Part shown: positions 27,201 to 37,305 of the stretch, piece after piece
How the letters are laid out: each line of letters begins with the position of its first letter
Position numbering within the stretch: position 1 is the stretch's first letter
NCBI GenBank assembly: GCA_019614645.1
Contig: JABWDB010000007.1
Coordinates: 9,375,501-9,439,500 of the forward strand
DNA from: Stratiolaelaps scimitus
Taxonomy: Eukaryota; Arthropoda; Arachnida; Mesostigmata; Laelapidae
DNA: 64,000 bases
Reading direction: 5' to 3'
Program-made: the position numbers and the translations under genes
The notes under the pieces: generated by a model
The model's database searches: none
Told to the model about the DNA's origin: nothing
The model's input: only the letters and a program-made list of their open reading frames with translations

Positions 27201-30200
27201 CGGAGAGAACGCTCACTACGATGAGAGCTGCTCGTCGACGCTAGCATCGACCTTCTCCAATGGCGCGAAAGATCCTCATACAGGAGTGGTAAGTTCGATT
27301 GGTGAACAATATATTGTATTGTAGTAGTAGTAGTAGTAGTAGTAGCCGTTAATGGACAGAATTCAGGGAGCTCATTAGAAGCCTGCGTAATTAAACAAAC
27401 CAGATGCATATATATTTATATATATATATATATATAGTGTGTATGTATATGTATGTGCGCTCTCAACTCTAATCAACCATCAAAGGTGTTCTGCATCTTA
27501 GCTAAGTAGATATAAAAAAGTTAAAAGCGTATTTAGTTCTAAGTACTCTAAAAGTCTGTGTCAGAGAGAAGTTATCTGTAGTAGACATCATACGTGTTTC
27601 TTTCATATATATATATGCGTGCCTATGTGCAAGTACACGAGTTTACCTGTAGCGTGCAGGTTACTCTCTCGCAGTATTCGGACGCACGGTATGTATATAT
27701 GTAATATATATACATTAACACTCAGTTAGGCAAGTTGAAGAGTGAAGCGCTGCGGAGATTACTCATGCTGCTCAAATTGGTGGGTCTGTCTGCCTCACGC
27801 ATCACGAAGGCTTTTCCTGATTTGTATGAACGCCACCTGCGTCTGCAATACAAACTCGTGGTACACAAGCTATATAAGAAATAAGTATAACCAAGTTATA
27901 ACCAGAATGTGTAAACTGGGGTGGATGTATACAATGAAATCAAATAATTAATACATCCTTGGTGGCTTCCTTGACCTAGCCCTCAGCTGCAAATAGCAAG
28001 GGGTCGCAGGTTCGAATCCCAGGAAGTGTCAAATCCCTTCACCTGTAAATCCAATAAAGAGCTAATTAACACCAATAATGAGTCCAACTCGCAACGTACG
28101 CAGGACCTTCGTTTGTTGTTCTTATTAGTTCTCCAGACATATATATATATATATGTATTTCATTTCGGTTAGTCGCAAATTGACCCGACAACTCAGATGT
28201 CACCCCGATGAAACTGAGGCAACTGATGGAAAACACTGAAGGACGCAAGCCCCTTTTTTCTTTTACATAATCTCGTGTACCGCATAAGGGATACTTGCAG
28301 CTGGCTGCGTGACCATATGCATCCTGCACAATGAATAGCGCTGCTACTGCTGTCCAGTTATGCAAATGAATGAGTGCTGACATTCGCAGATATATTGTAA
28401 CATACATTTCATAAAGATTAATAATGCATACCTAACAATGATATATATATATATATATATATATATGCATTTCCTTATTATCGAGATTCATACAATGTCT
28501 TCTCACAGCGTAACTATGGTGCGAAGTCAAACAGTGATTATAAAACCATTCGATTGTCTCTTTACAAACACGCGATCACTACGCATCGTTTCTACCAAGC
28601 TTAACAAACTCGCTTATCTCCATGTGTCTCATATGCGCAAGAACAGGTCACGAAATGCACGATTCTAATTCGAGGCCCCTACGGCATTGTCCGTCTCCAT
28701 TGGGACGCCCTCGCTGGCGCACAGTTATTTTGCTCCTTCGACGAGGTCGATTCCACTCGGATCCCGTTAACTCGTTCAGGGAGTAAACCATTGACGAAGA
28801 AGAGCTCTGTCACGTTGCCCGGCCTTGATTCACCGTTTGACGAGCAGGGAGTTTTTGCTATGTTAAGGTGGTGACACACGTTGTGTGTCTGCGTGTGCTC
28901 GTGCCGTTTGTTTGCCCCGTCTATGCAGCGGTGTGCCAGCGTTCCCGTGCGTGTGGAGCTGTGCTCAAAGACGAACTGCTGCTGTCGGTGGCCAGCCGGA
29001 CTCACACAATGCGTGCGTCCATGGTGAATAATTCAACTTGCGGAGGTGGCCTCTGCGGGGACCAGCCGACGAAGGTCCACCGCCGGTAGTCGGTGCTTAG
29101 CCCATTCAAGCACCCCTCCAAGACCCCCTCGATGCCCCCTGGCGGACCTGACGTTGGAGCGCTTGTTAATATTTCCCTGTGCGGCTGAAACAGCAACAGC
29201 GGAGGACGACGACGAGCTGTTGCCTCTTTCGGTTGCTTTCATGTTTTTCGTCTGCTGAGTCGTCTTCGTTGATATCGCTCTCGTTGTTAGTGTTGCTATC
29301 GTTTGCATCAGTTGGTCGGTGGGTCGCTCTCGCAAACATCGATCAGCTCGAGTTGCCTTTGGCGCGGATGTCGCTGCTGCGACATTCGAGACGAGGCGGC
29401 GTCGACCGTTGGAGACGTACAGTATAGTTGTTGGTTTTCCCAGCAGAGCTTCAACTGGGCCTTATCTGTCGTACACGGTACCGGGCTTAGTTGGGTCTGG
29501 CTAAGCGCCCGCGCGGTGCTACAATAGGTAGGCGGAGGTCGACGCGGGTCGTTAGCTCGTCACTAATTCAACCAGCGCGCATACCCTATTAATAGTGGCC
29601 AGTGCTAATTCTGCGCTACTGGGACATATGATCGGGAGGTGTATGCTTTTGTGACTGGCCGAACTATTAGAATTATTGGCCAGACGTATGGGAGCAATAC
29701 GTGCTAGAAAAAAGTCTTTTTGCAGTAACCGCCACAGCTATGAAGGTGGCCGTTTGCTATTACGTGACAATCGTTTTTGTCGAATGTGAACAATCCCAAA
29801 ACAGCGCTGTAGCATGTACCTATATCGGAAGAGTTGGTGCTCGGCACATCATGCTAGATTTGCTACTGAAAGACGTAAGCTACATGCTTTCGACATAGCT
29901 AATTCAAAATGGGTATGATACAATATGTAGTAAATGAGATATCTGACAAATGCAACAAAAGGCAAGCCTCAACCAGCTATGATAACATACAAATCTCTAG
30001 CCGAGGTTAGGATAGACTAGATTTCGAAGGACATTGGCAGAAACGGACTTGAATTAGCAACAAGCAACAAGAATGACACCTCACCTCACATCAACCTGCT
30101 TCACTGTAAGAGTTTCATGAGTTTGCGTATTTCGAAAGTTCGGCTCGGCCGTGCTAGCACTAAATAACCGCTGGTTTACCTGCAATGATTAAAAGACAAC

Positions 30201-33200
30201 TATATCACACTCTGACTGCTCTCTCTCGCTCTCTCTCTCTCTCCATTCAACTGAAGCAGCTTATCACCGCGTTGCCTTTATTGACCACTGCGACTGTTAC
30301 AGCATTTGCCACCAATCTCGTTAGCAAACGAATCTTCCGTAAATGATGGTCCTGCATTAACCGTTGCGTCGACATGTTGACTTTGCGACGTTTCAACAAT
30401 CTCCTATGGTGTCGTATGTAGCCTCTCTTATCACAGCCCTCTGATTGCACTGCAGAGGCGGGTGCTGGTGCAGCTAACCATTCGCTCCGTCTGGAATCAA
30501 GCATAAGGTTTGCAACGCATAGACTATCGTCGAAGGTAATGCCTAGAAATATCCGAAGCTCCGAGGCGCGGGGAAACTCGGGGGCTTCCGTAAATGGGCT
30601 TGTAAATCCCATACTTCGAAGTCACTCAGTACATTCTAGCTGAGTGACGCATGTGCATCATGCATTCCCGAAACCCTCATAAGAACAAGCAAAAATAGAG
30701 ACCAGCTAAATATCGTCATTGTGCCAGAAGAGATCGAGAGAGAGAGACAGTAACAAGAGCGGACACGACAGCATTAGTTGCTTCGCAGTACCTTTGAGGA
30801 AACAGTACCGTGGACGTTAAATATTAGCTGAGCCTTGAGAATTTGGTTTAGCCGAGTACCATTGAGGTAGACGTTCCACATCTTCGCGTCCAAGTGCCAT
30901 AAAACATTGAGCCACCGTGCACCGGGTGCAATTACCCTCTAGCGAATAAGGCTGTGTGTGTCATTCGAAGTTTGTTTCACTAGCAGAGCCTCTTTCATCT
31001 CTCATATTGCCGTAAAGGATAATACATACTGATGGCGAAGTCCGCTTCCACTGGTCCCTCCAGGACAGCAGGGACCAATGGGCCGTCGATCGGACCGATG
31101 ATCCATAATTCAACCGGACCTCTTCCCGAAACATGCGGATCGGAATAAGACCGTTCCCAATTGGGACAGACTCTCGTTCAACGTTCACGCTAGGCCCAGT
31201 GGGGTACGTTAAAAATGGATTCCTACGTTTTACGTCATAGCTCCGAGATGTCATTGTTTCACCCAGCCCTGACAGCGATACGGTGTGCAGGGCAATGTGC
31301 AGAGAAGAGCGGAATTGGTGGAACGGTGAGCTTGTGAGAGGGAGCCGTCCACCACTCGCAAGGAACCTCTCCCAGACAGAAGGCAACGCGGACATGTAAG
31401 CCTCTTCGAGCGTTAACCGGACAATGTTCAATATGTACAAAAACATACATAAAACATCCTCGGTTCGACTAGAAAATACCCACTCGAAGTTATTGCTTGC
31501 CCTTCGTAAACCCGAGCTGCAAGGACGAATTGTTATCAGATTGAGTTGACTCGATCGAAAAGTAAAGCTGTGGAAAGTTGGACAGGAGCGAAAAGCTTGA
31601 ACAATTCAATCACGGGTGGGCGCCAAGGGGCAGCAAAAAATAATAGCAGCTCAACGCGAACTCAACTAGCGGAGCTTTGACAGACCACAGCATTCTTCAG
31701 ATGTAGTTATCAACCGAACGACTATTGACCAGCTGCAACCATACATCCACTATTGTCCTAACCTTTACATGGGGGTCAGGCAATCTCTCGGTCAGCAGAT
31801 TTGCTCAAAAAAGTTACCACCTGTGATGATTGTCGTTTCGGACATATCGAAAGTCATAGCCCGTCTGAAGCACGAGCGATTACCACGTCGACGAGTGAGA
31901 CGACTATTTGTCGGCTAATTCTTGACTTCGGAGTTTCTGAACCGATGGAAACGAGTTCACTCTTGAACAGGGTACAAGTATAACAAAATGCATGACAAAA
32001 TACTGATCCTCATAGCGTAGCATCAACACTTCCATTATACATGTCTACATGTTTCGCTTGTGTTAGAATCAGTGTCGAAACAGTGAACTTCATCGTTTGT
32101 TAAGCAGCAGGCGGCGTCTGGGTCGCAATCAAAAAATTCAACATATGTGCCAGATCCGAAGAAATCTCCTGTGTTCTTGAATTGCGCGATCGTGGATAGG
32201 AAACTACTGAGTCCAATGAAGTTGTCCGTGCATCTTTCTGAAACAGATTGTCTAACCGACAGCGTGGGACGGAACGGGGAGTCGTGGGAGGTGGCCTGCT
32301 TCAAAATGTTCATCTACCCGTCATAAAGGCAGAGAATGAGTTAACTCTGTGCTTCCTTGTGGTCCTTAGCAATCATCTGCTCTGATCTTCTTCTTGAGTC
32401 TTTTGTCGTGCCTTGCTGTGGTGATTCGGTTTTATCTGTTTACTGTATAATACGATATACGTAGGCGGCACAAGTCGCGCGGGACACTAATCCTTTTGCC
32501 GATAGACACACACGCATATACACGCAAACAACGAACTAATGTAAAAAAACAAGATGGCGTAGAACACCCGTAAAGAATAGGATGAGTTCCAACAACGACA
32601 ACTGATGGGACTTGATTCGGATGTCTCGCCATTTGAATAGTAGAGGTCGCACCAACCACTTACGCCAGCTGACGATTATCGCATACTAAGAGGAAGCGAT
32701 CCATTACAGTGATCGGTTATACTACAGGACTCTCAGAAGATGGCAAGTTGCCGTACACAACTTCGATACGATCATTATGATATGTAACGCGATCACGTAC
32801 GCTTGTACTTGAAGATAGTGTTAGAATATTAGCACGTTATACTTGATTAGTCATAAGTCACGGGGCCCTCCGAAGTACCGTGGATAATAGCATTCTGCAA
32901 TGCTTACTGGCAGAGCTCGCGGTTGTTAATTTGGCGTAGACAACTATAGTACATCACTAGCCTCAACGGATAATATCACAATTTCGCAATTATCGCTGGT
33001 TCCAGGCAACGACGGATCTCTATGGAAAGTGCACAAAAACTCACTCTGGAACATCTGCTGCCGCTCCCGAAGCTGCTGGAGTCTTTGCCCTGGCCCTCGA
33101 AGCAAAGTAAGAAAGAAGGCTAATCCATTTCAAGACTTCGTACGATAGGCTGTGTTTTTCAGCGTTTCGGCTACGTCCTAATCTCCTTTGAAAGTGGCTA

Positions 33201-35403
33201 CAGAGTTCAATTCGAGTTTGGTTTCGTTACAAGTTACAAGAATAGATGCCAGCGCTGAGGCAACAGATTGTTCACCGTCGCTAGTCAAGACAAGGCGATC
33301 ACGACATTCTCCAGACATGTCGAAATGTCACCCACTCATTCACTTGTGCGCTCGCTAGATTAAGAAACGAGAAACCGAGTACGCGTCGAGATTGTCTCTA
33401 AGATTGCCAGATTGCGTCTAACAAAAGCTCTTTGTAGTGTGTACGACAAGGCTTCGTATTCATTAAATCGTCATCGTAGTCTCTGCCATGCTACGGTTGA
33501 ATTGGCAACTGCCACACATGCTAAGAAGCCTCCTGCTGCTGCGTTGAAATCGCTTCCACCCAATTCGTTGGAACACTGTCTTATCGAATGAGACGGCAGG
33601 ATTAGAATGCCGCTACTATGTGACTGCCCATCGGCAATTTCACCGTTCTTCTCAAACTGAGCGACGCAGAAAGGTTAAGTCAGCGATTGATGTACTGTGC
33701 GTGATCGCACTGCGCTGCAATTATGCACAGTGTCCCCCATGCATATGGGCTCTGAATACCGTATGTACGTACTGGAGGATTACCAAATGTACGCATCAGA
33801 TCCACCAGGCCTGTAATAGGAAGATCTGGTCCCCAAAATAGAGACAGGCCCTGCTGAACATCAAATTGAATAGAGTCGTTCCGATGGAGCGGCCGACATG
33901 CGCCTTTACAGATATCTGCGTTTTGCCACATGTGCTATCTTTTCGTTTCATCATGTTTACAGCCCGCAGCTGACATGGCGTGATATTCAACATCTGACAG
34001 TCTTGACGTCGAAGAGAAACTCACTGTACGACGCTAAAAAGCGCTTCCACTGGAAAATGAATGGTGTCGGTCTGGAGTTCAATCATCTGTTCGGCTATGG
34101 CGTTATGGATGCAGGAGCAATGGTGGCATTGGCTACCGAATGGAAGTCCGTACCACCGAGGTACCACTGCGAAGCCGGGGCTGTTCGCACACCCAAGTAA
34201 GGCTTGATATTTTGTTAGTTCCTACAGGAATATGTGTTTGTCTACCACGAAAAGCACATAGGATAATTTAAACGCGCAGAACGAGAGATAGAGAGGCATA
34301 GGTCAAGTTTCCAATGGCATCAAGCTCAAGTTTCAAGGACGCAATGAGGTAAAGAGTAAGCATTGTTTACTTTGGATGACGCCTCTAGCAATGACATGCA
34401 AACTGGTCACATTGCCCATTGATTCATGTGTCGGCAGGCGCTTCACGGAGAACTCTTCCGTTAGCATGGAGATCGAAACGACGGGATGCGTCGGCAAGGA
34501 AACAGAAGTCAATTACATTGAGCACGTACAGGCTGTCCTCAGCTTGAATGCAACTCGACGCGGAGAAGTCACCCTCTATCTGGTGTCACCATCCGGCACT
34601 CGGTGAGTGTATAGTGGAAGCAAGAAATCAATTGCCGGTTCCCAACCCCTTCTCAGATTGGGCACTTTTTGCAGCTAGCCATGCTCGTTTTTGTGGGACC
34701 CCACTCGTAATTGATTTTATCACTCTGCAATGTGTTCTGGATTGGATCTGGATCTCGAGAGTTGGCGTAGTTGACCGCAAAGTGTCCGAACTTGCCACAG
34801 GCGCAACTCTCGCTCACGGGGCATTTGACCTGACGACAGCGTCCTTTATTAGTCAACACGTAAATAAACGACGCTGTCGTCATTTAATAAACCAATAAAA
34901 CCTTTACTTTTACCTTACCGTTACGTAAAGTGCTAGCAAGTTTTTGTGGTTGTTTTTTTTTCAACCCGCTACTAACAATTGTAGGAACAGCGCCAAAGAT
35001 GTTGATGAGAAAATTAGACCCTGACGACGCGATAGTTCTGACAGATAGAAAACCACTTATTTCATTCAGGTCGATGATTCTGAGCCGTCGCCCTAACGAT
35101 GACGATCACCGCGACGGTTTCACGAAGTGGCCGTTCATGACAACCCACACTTGGGGCGAGGACCCGAAGGGACGCTGGCAGCTAGAGGCGCACATTGGCG
35201 TTCAGGAGGGTGACACGAAACAGACGAAGCAAGAGAAACCGAGTGCTGCAAAAAGTCTTGAAGGCTACGTGCTTGAATGGACCCTCATGGTCCATGGCAC
35301 AAAGGAACCTCCATACAAGGACCTGCCGATCCAGGATGAGAATAGCAAACTTGCTATTGTCAAGAAGGCTCATGAGGATTACCTTAAGAAGAAGAAGCAC
35401 TAA
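21143..35403 (+). CDS. PC2 (amon/PCSK2 orthologue): Prohormone convertase 2 (neuroendocrine convertase 2), nine exons, 5' end missing
   Basis: A subtilisin/kexin-type endoprotease of secretory granules that cuts prohormones and neuropeptide precursors after dibasic sites. In the known family it needs the chaperone 7B2. Nine exons (21143-21283, 25128-25274, 25829-25987, 26360-26542, 27076-27288, 33006-33106, 33963-34196, 34438-34602, 35070-35403) join in frame into about 558 codons with GT-AG borders throughout. In order they encode the propeptide end with the RRTKRGY cleavage site, the catalytic domain, and the P domain, followed by a short Lys-rich tail. The catalytic triad is Asp (codon 25230), His (25907) and Ser (33054). 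The oxyanion residue is Asp (27118, WASGDGG), diagnostic of PC2 rather than furin or PC1. The signal peptide and most of the propeptide were not located. The family's RRGD-type motif in the P domain reads RRGE here. Confidence 0.96.
25128..25274 (+). CDS. PC2 exon b: catalytic Asp
   Basis: The acceptor has a good pyrimidine tract ending TTGCAG; the donor is GTGAGT; phase 0 on both sides, 49 codons. It encodes LDLNVEAAW and then [13 protein letters not shown]. The first Asp of DDG is the catalytic Asp. Confidence 0.95.
25304..25351. repeat. (CA)n joined to (TA)n
   Basis: Compound microsatellite in PC2 intron b, beginning about 30 bp after the exon b donor. Confidence 0.9.
25829..25987 (+). 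CDS. PC2 exon c: catalytic His
   Basis: The acceptor is TACTTCAG and the donor GTGTGT; phase 0, 53 codons. It encodes [20 protein letters not shown] followed by [12 protein letters not shown] with the catalytic His, and ends at AYNSK, as in known PC2. Confidence 0.95.
26121..26154. repeat. (AAT)n-type microsatellite
   Basis: Imperfect TAA/AAT units in PC2 intron c. Confidence 0.85.
26360..26542 (+). CDS. PC2 exon d: core of the catalytic domain
   Basis: The acceptor is GCATTTAG and the donor GTAAGT; phase 0, 61 codons. It encodes [18 protein letters not shown] and [20 protein letters not shown], which are nearly invariant in PC2. Confidence 0.96.
27076..27288 (+). CDS. PC2 exon e: oxyanion-hole Asp
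   Basis: The acceptor is GCATAG and the donor GTAAGT; phase 0, 71 codons. It encodes [11 protein letters not shown]; furin-type convertases have Asn where this has Asp (27118-27120). It continues with [14 protein letters not shown] and [15 protein letters not shown]. Confidence 0.96.
27321..27345. repeat. (TAG)n microsatellite
   Basis: About 8 TAG units, 33 bp after the PC2 exon e donor. Confidence 0.9.
27407..27436. repeat. (TA)n microsatellite
   Basis: TA array with one TTTA interruption. Confidence 0.85.
27961..28080 (+). mobile_element. tRNA-related SINE-like sequence
   Basis: It has an A-box-like stretch CTAGCCCTCAGCTG (27976-27989). About 20 bp on is a near-perfect RNA polymerase III B box, GGTTCGAATCC (28009-28019). 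The arms around the T loop do not pair beyond two bases, so this is not a functional tRNA. A short non-tRNA tail with AATAAAG follows. The layout suggests a tRNA-derived SINE or a decayed tRNA copy within PC2 intron e. The family is not identified. Confidence 0.45.
28439..28466. repeat. (TA)n microsatellite
   Basis: About 13 TA units. A shorter array lies at 28139-28155. Confidence 0.9.
28680..29600. other. GC- and CpG-rich island inside PC2 intron e
   Basis: The composition shifts sharply to G+C and CpG compared with the AT-rich intron on both sides. Several frames are open on both strands, some with Ser runs (minus strand about 29170-29215), but none is recognised. It may be an internal promoter or alternative first exon, or the start of a nested gene. 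No supporting splice pair was identified. Confidence 0.3.
30219..30243. repeat. (CT)n microsatellite
   Basis: CT array with one CG interruption. Confidence 0.85.
30247..30612 (-). other. Unassigned antisense open frame in PC2 intron e
   Basis: A 121-codon frame with an Arg/Lys-rich centre ([16 protein letters not shown]). I do not recognise a domain. It is longer than most chance frames nearby, so it could be old transposon coding sequence, but chance is not excluded. Confidence 0.15.
30805..30832 (+). repeat. Dispersed 28-bp motif, copy 3
   Basis: GTACCGTGGACGTTAAAT, identical to copy 1 over these 18 bases, then ATTAGCTGAG. It sits between two unassigned antisense open frames in PC2 intron e. 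Confidence 0.6.
30961..31446 (-). other. Unassigned 161-codon antisense open frame in PC2 intron e
   Basis: One of the longest uninterrupted frames in the window outside low-complexity DNA. It begins with Met and has a mixed, protein-like composition. No domain is recognised and a second frame overlaps its start on the same strand. It may be a retroelement fragment, a nested gene, or chance. Confidence 0.2.
33006..33106 (+). CDS. PC2 exon f: catalytic Ser
   Basis: The acceptor is GTTCCAG and the donor GTAAGA. It starts in phase 0 and ends after two bases of an Asn codon completed in the next exon. It encodes ATTDLYGKC and [20 protein letters not shown]; the Ser of GTSAAAP is the nucleophile. 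Confidence 0.95.
33963..34196 (+). CDS. PC2 exon g: end of catalytic domain, start of P domain
   Basis: The acceptor is TTTACAG and the donor GTAAGG. It encodes [38 protein letters not shown] and the P-domain start PRYHCEAG. The split codon at its end is completed as Lys by exon h. Confidence 0.95.
34438..34602 (+). CDS. PC2 exon h: P domain
   Basis: The acceptor is TCGGCAG and the donor GTGAGT, with split codons at both ends. It encodes [23 protein letters not shown] is an N-glycosylation sequon. The RRGD-type motif conserved in convertases reads RRGE. Confidence 0.93.
35070..35403 (+). CDS. PC2 terminal coding exon: P-domain end and C-terminal tail
   Basis: The acceptor is TCATTCAG and the stop codon is TAA at 35401. 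It encodes [30 protein letters not shown] and [11 protein letters not shown] Lys/Gln-rich insertion lies before LEWTLM. The tail ends in KKKKH and is about ten residues shorter than the vertebrate PC2 tail. Confidence 0.95.
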
Positions 35404-36960
35404 GCAAAATTTTGTTCGTGGACAAGGCTTCTTCGATGAAATCAAGTTCACCCAACTCAAATTGCCGGCCAATTAAATACACTCGTAAATTAACCACACA
35501 TTCATATCCTGATGTGAAACACTAAAGCAATGATTTGGAGAAATGTGCCATCTGGACGGCGTGCACAGACAAGATAGCTATGCCGAGAAAAAGTAAATTT
35601 GACTATTCGCCATCGTTGCTCAAATCGATCAAACCACAAAGGACGATAACCAAATTATTACTATGCGAAACATTGGATTGATTGAGACGAATAGAATCAC
35701 CGGAAGGTGCTTATCAGGTAAAAGGAAGATTACAAAAAAAAATGGCGCCCGCCCTGACCGACGAAGAATTGGCTTTCCATGAAGTGTGTTCCGTTCACTC
35801 GTGCCCGGTAGGAAGTCCTATTTTTGGCCGTCTTCGACAAAGCTCAATTTGGAATAAAGACGCATTCACCATAGACGTCACCCAAAAAATGAGTACTACA
35901 TGGGTAGTACTTGAAAAGTAACTGCCGAAATGTCAAAGAATACCTTGGCAAGCAGTTCATCCCCGTGGCCCGATCTCGCGATGATCTCGACTTTCACGAT
36001 CCCCTGAACCTCACCATAGCTCCAGCGCTGTAAATATGCTGCGCATATCATATCATGCAGGCCAGATAGAAGTATACAGATACAAAAGCTGTTAGGGATT
36101 GAGAGTTGGGGCTATGCGTACTCCACCAAACTAATCGTACCATGATAGGGTTCTACTATTTCTTTTGTATTCACGAAAGGTCCGATCATCGGCGTTCAAG
36201 GCTCGCAGGCAAGCTGAGCTCAATCGAACGGTAACTTAACCAGGATTACGGGACAAGGGGCCTCGCAGCAGATGGTGGACCCTCACAGCTGTTAATAAAT
36301 TTCTAAACACACACACACACGGCTTTATAGTTAATTGCTATAGGGCCCAAGGAGCTCTGCTGAGGATGAAGGGGATCACACCCACCCGGGTTAGCCGCAT
36401 TGACACAGACATTTGTCCGAGGTCGATATATATCGGGGACTTCATCATTAACGAATGCTGACGAAATTATCTTGGCCAAACAACTACATGTCTAAATTTA
36501 ACAAATACACAATGGATACCACCCATCTTTCCCAGCCTTTCGTTAACAACGATATTATCCAAAACGCGCCTTCCTCAAATGTGTTACCAGTTCTCGTCAC
36601 ATCACGGAACTGTAAGATACCATACCTTCGTTGTCGCGTTGGTCTTCACTATCATTTATACAAATTACTATAATATTGCGCGATACATCTCTTGTTCATT
36701 TAGTAACAGATAATGGTATGATAAATATCATTTTCATGGTTAACACGATTGTGTTGCAAACGACTTTTCATTTCGTTGACTAGGCGAGGCGAGAAGCCTT
36801 TGTAGACAGGAAGCTTGCCGCCTGTCGATCCAGGCAAAATGGCAACGATTGGCCACTAATAGATGGCACCTACCAACCTGCTTAATAGCAAATCCAGAGT
36901 AAAACAACCTGTCGAACAGATCGTTTATTCAAACATACGGTTGGTCGGTATTTCTAGGGA
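35404..36960 (+). other. Sequence after the PC2 stop, possible 3' UTR
   Basis: No coding sequence is supported. No canonical AATAAA lies close to the stop codon; AATTAAATAC at about 35471-35480 is only a weak match. Short chance frames occur near 35682 and 36455. Confidence 0.35.
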
Positions 36961-37305
36961 TTATGGGGGGGGGGGGGGTGAGGACGACAATGTCCCGAGG
37001 AAGGCGATGGCATTGCCTCTCTGCACGGCGAGGGACAGGCGCTGCAGGAGGAAAGAGCCAGCGCGCTTGTCCCCGGTGGCGCGGATCAACCTGTGGTAGA
37101 CCCCCTCGAGGAAGTTCGCAGTGAGAGGGCCGTGCCCGCCCAAGGTCTCAAAGGCAAGGGGGGAAAACAGGTGGGTTGCTTGGAGTGCGGCGTACTTCCT
37201 TAGCTTTGCCCGTTCCGCACGCGCTACTGCGTAACCGGGGATGGTTGCACAGTGGTTGACATAAGAAGGTGCTAGAGTGTCAACCACAGTGCCAACCTGT
37301 CGAAC
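36961..37305 (-). pseudogene. Retroelement polyprotein C-terminal fragment
   Basis: The frame reads VVDTLAPSYVN, IPGYAVARAERAKLRKYAAL, AFETLGGHGP, then ATGDKRAGSFLLQRLSLAVQ followed by RGNAIAFLGT. I recognise this as the conserved tail that follows reverse transcriptase in a group of invertebrate retroelement polyproteins; the exact clade is not certain. A stop codon lies just upstream in the same frame and no reverse transcriptase core is seen. It is therefore a truncated copy. It ends at a run of 14 G (36965-36978). Confidence 0.6.
36965..36978. repeat. G14 homopolymer
   Basis: Fourteen consecutive G on the + strand at the end of the retroelement fragment. Confidence 0.95.

Noticed and set aside
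27976..28030. Intact tRNA gene
   Set aside because: The T stem pairs only at two positions and no acceptor stem can be formed, so only a tRNA-derived repeat is claimed.
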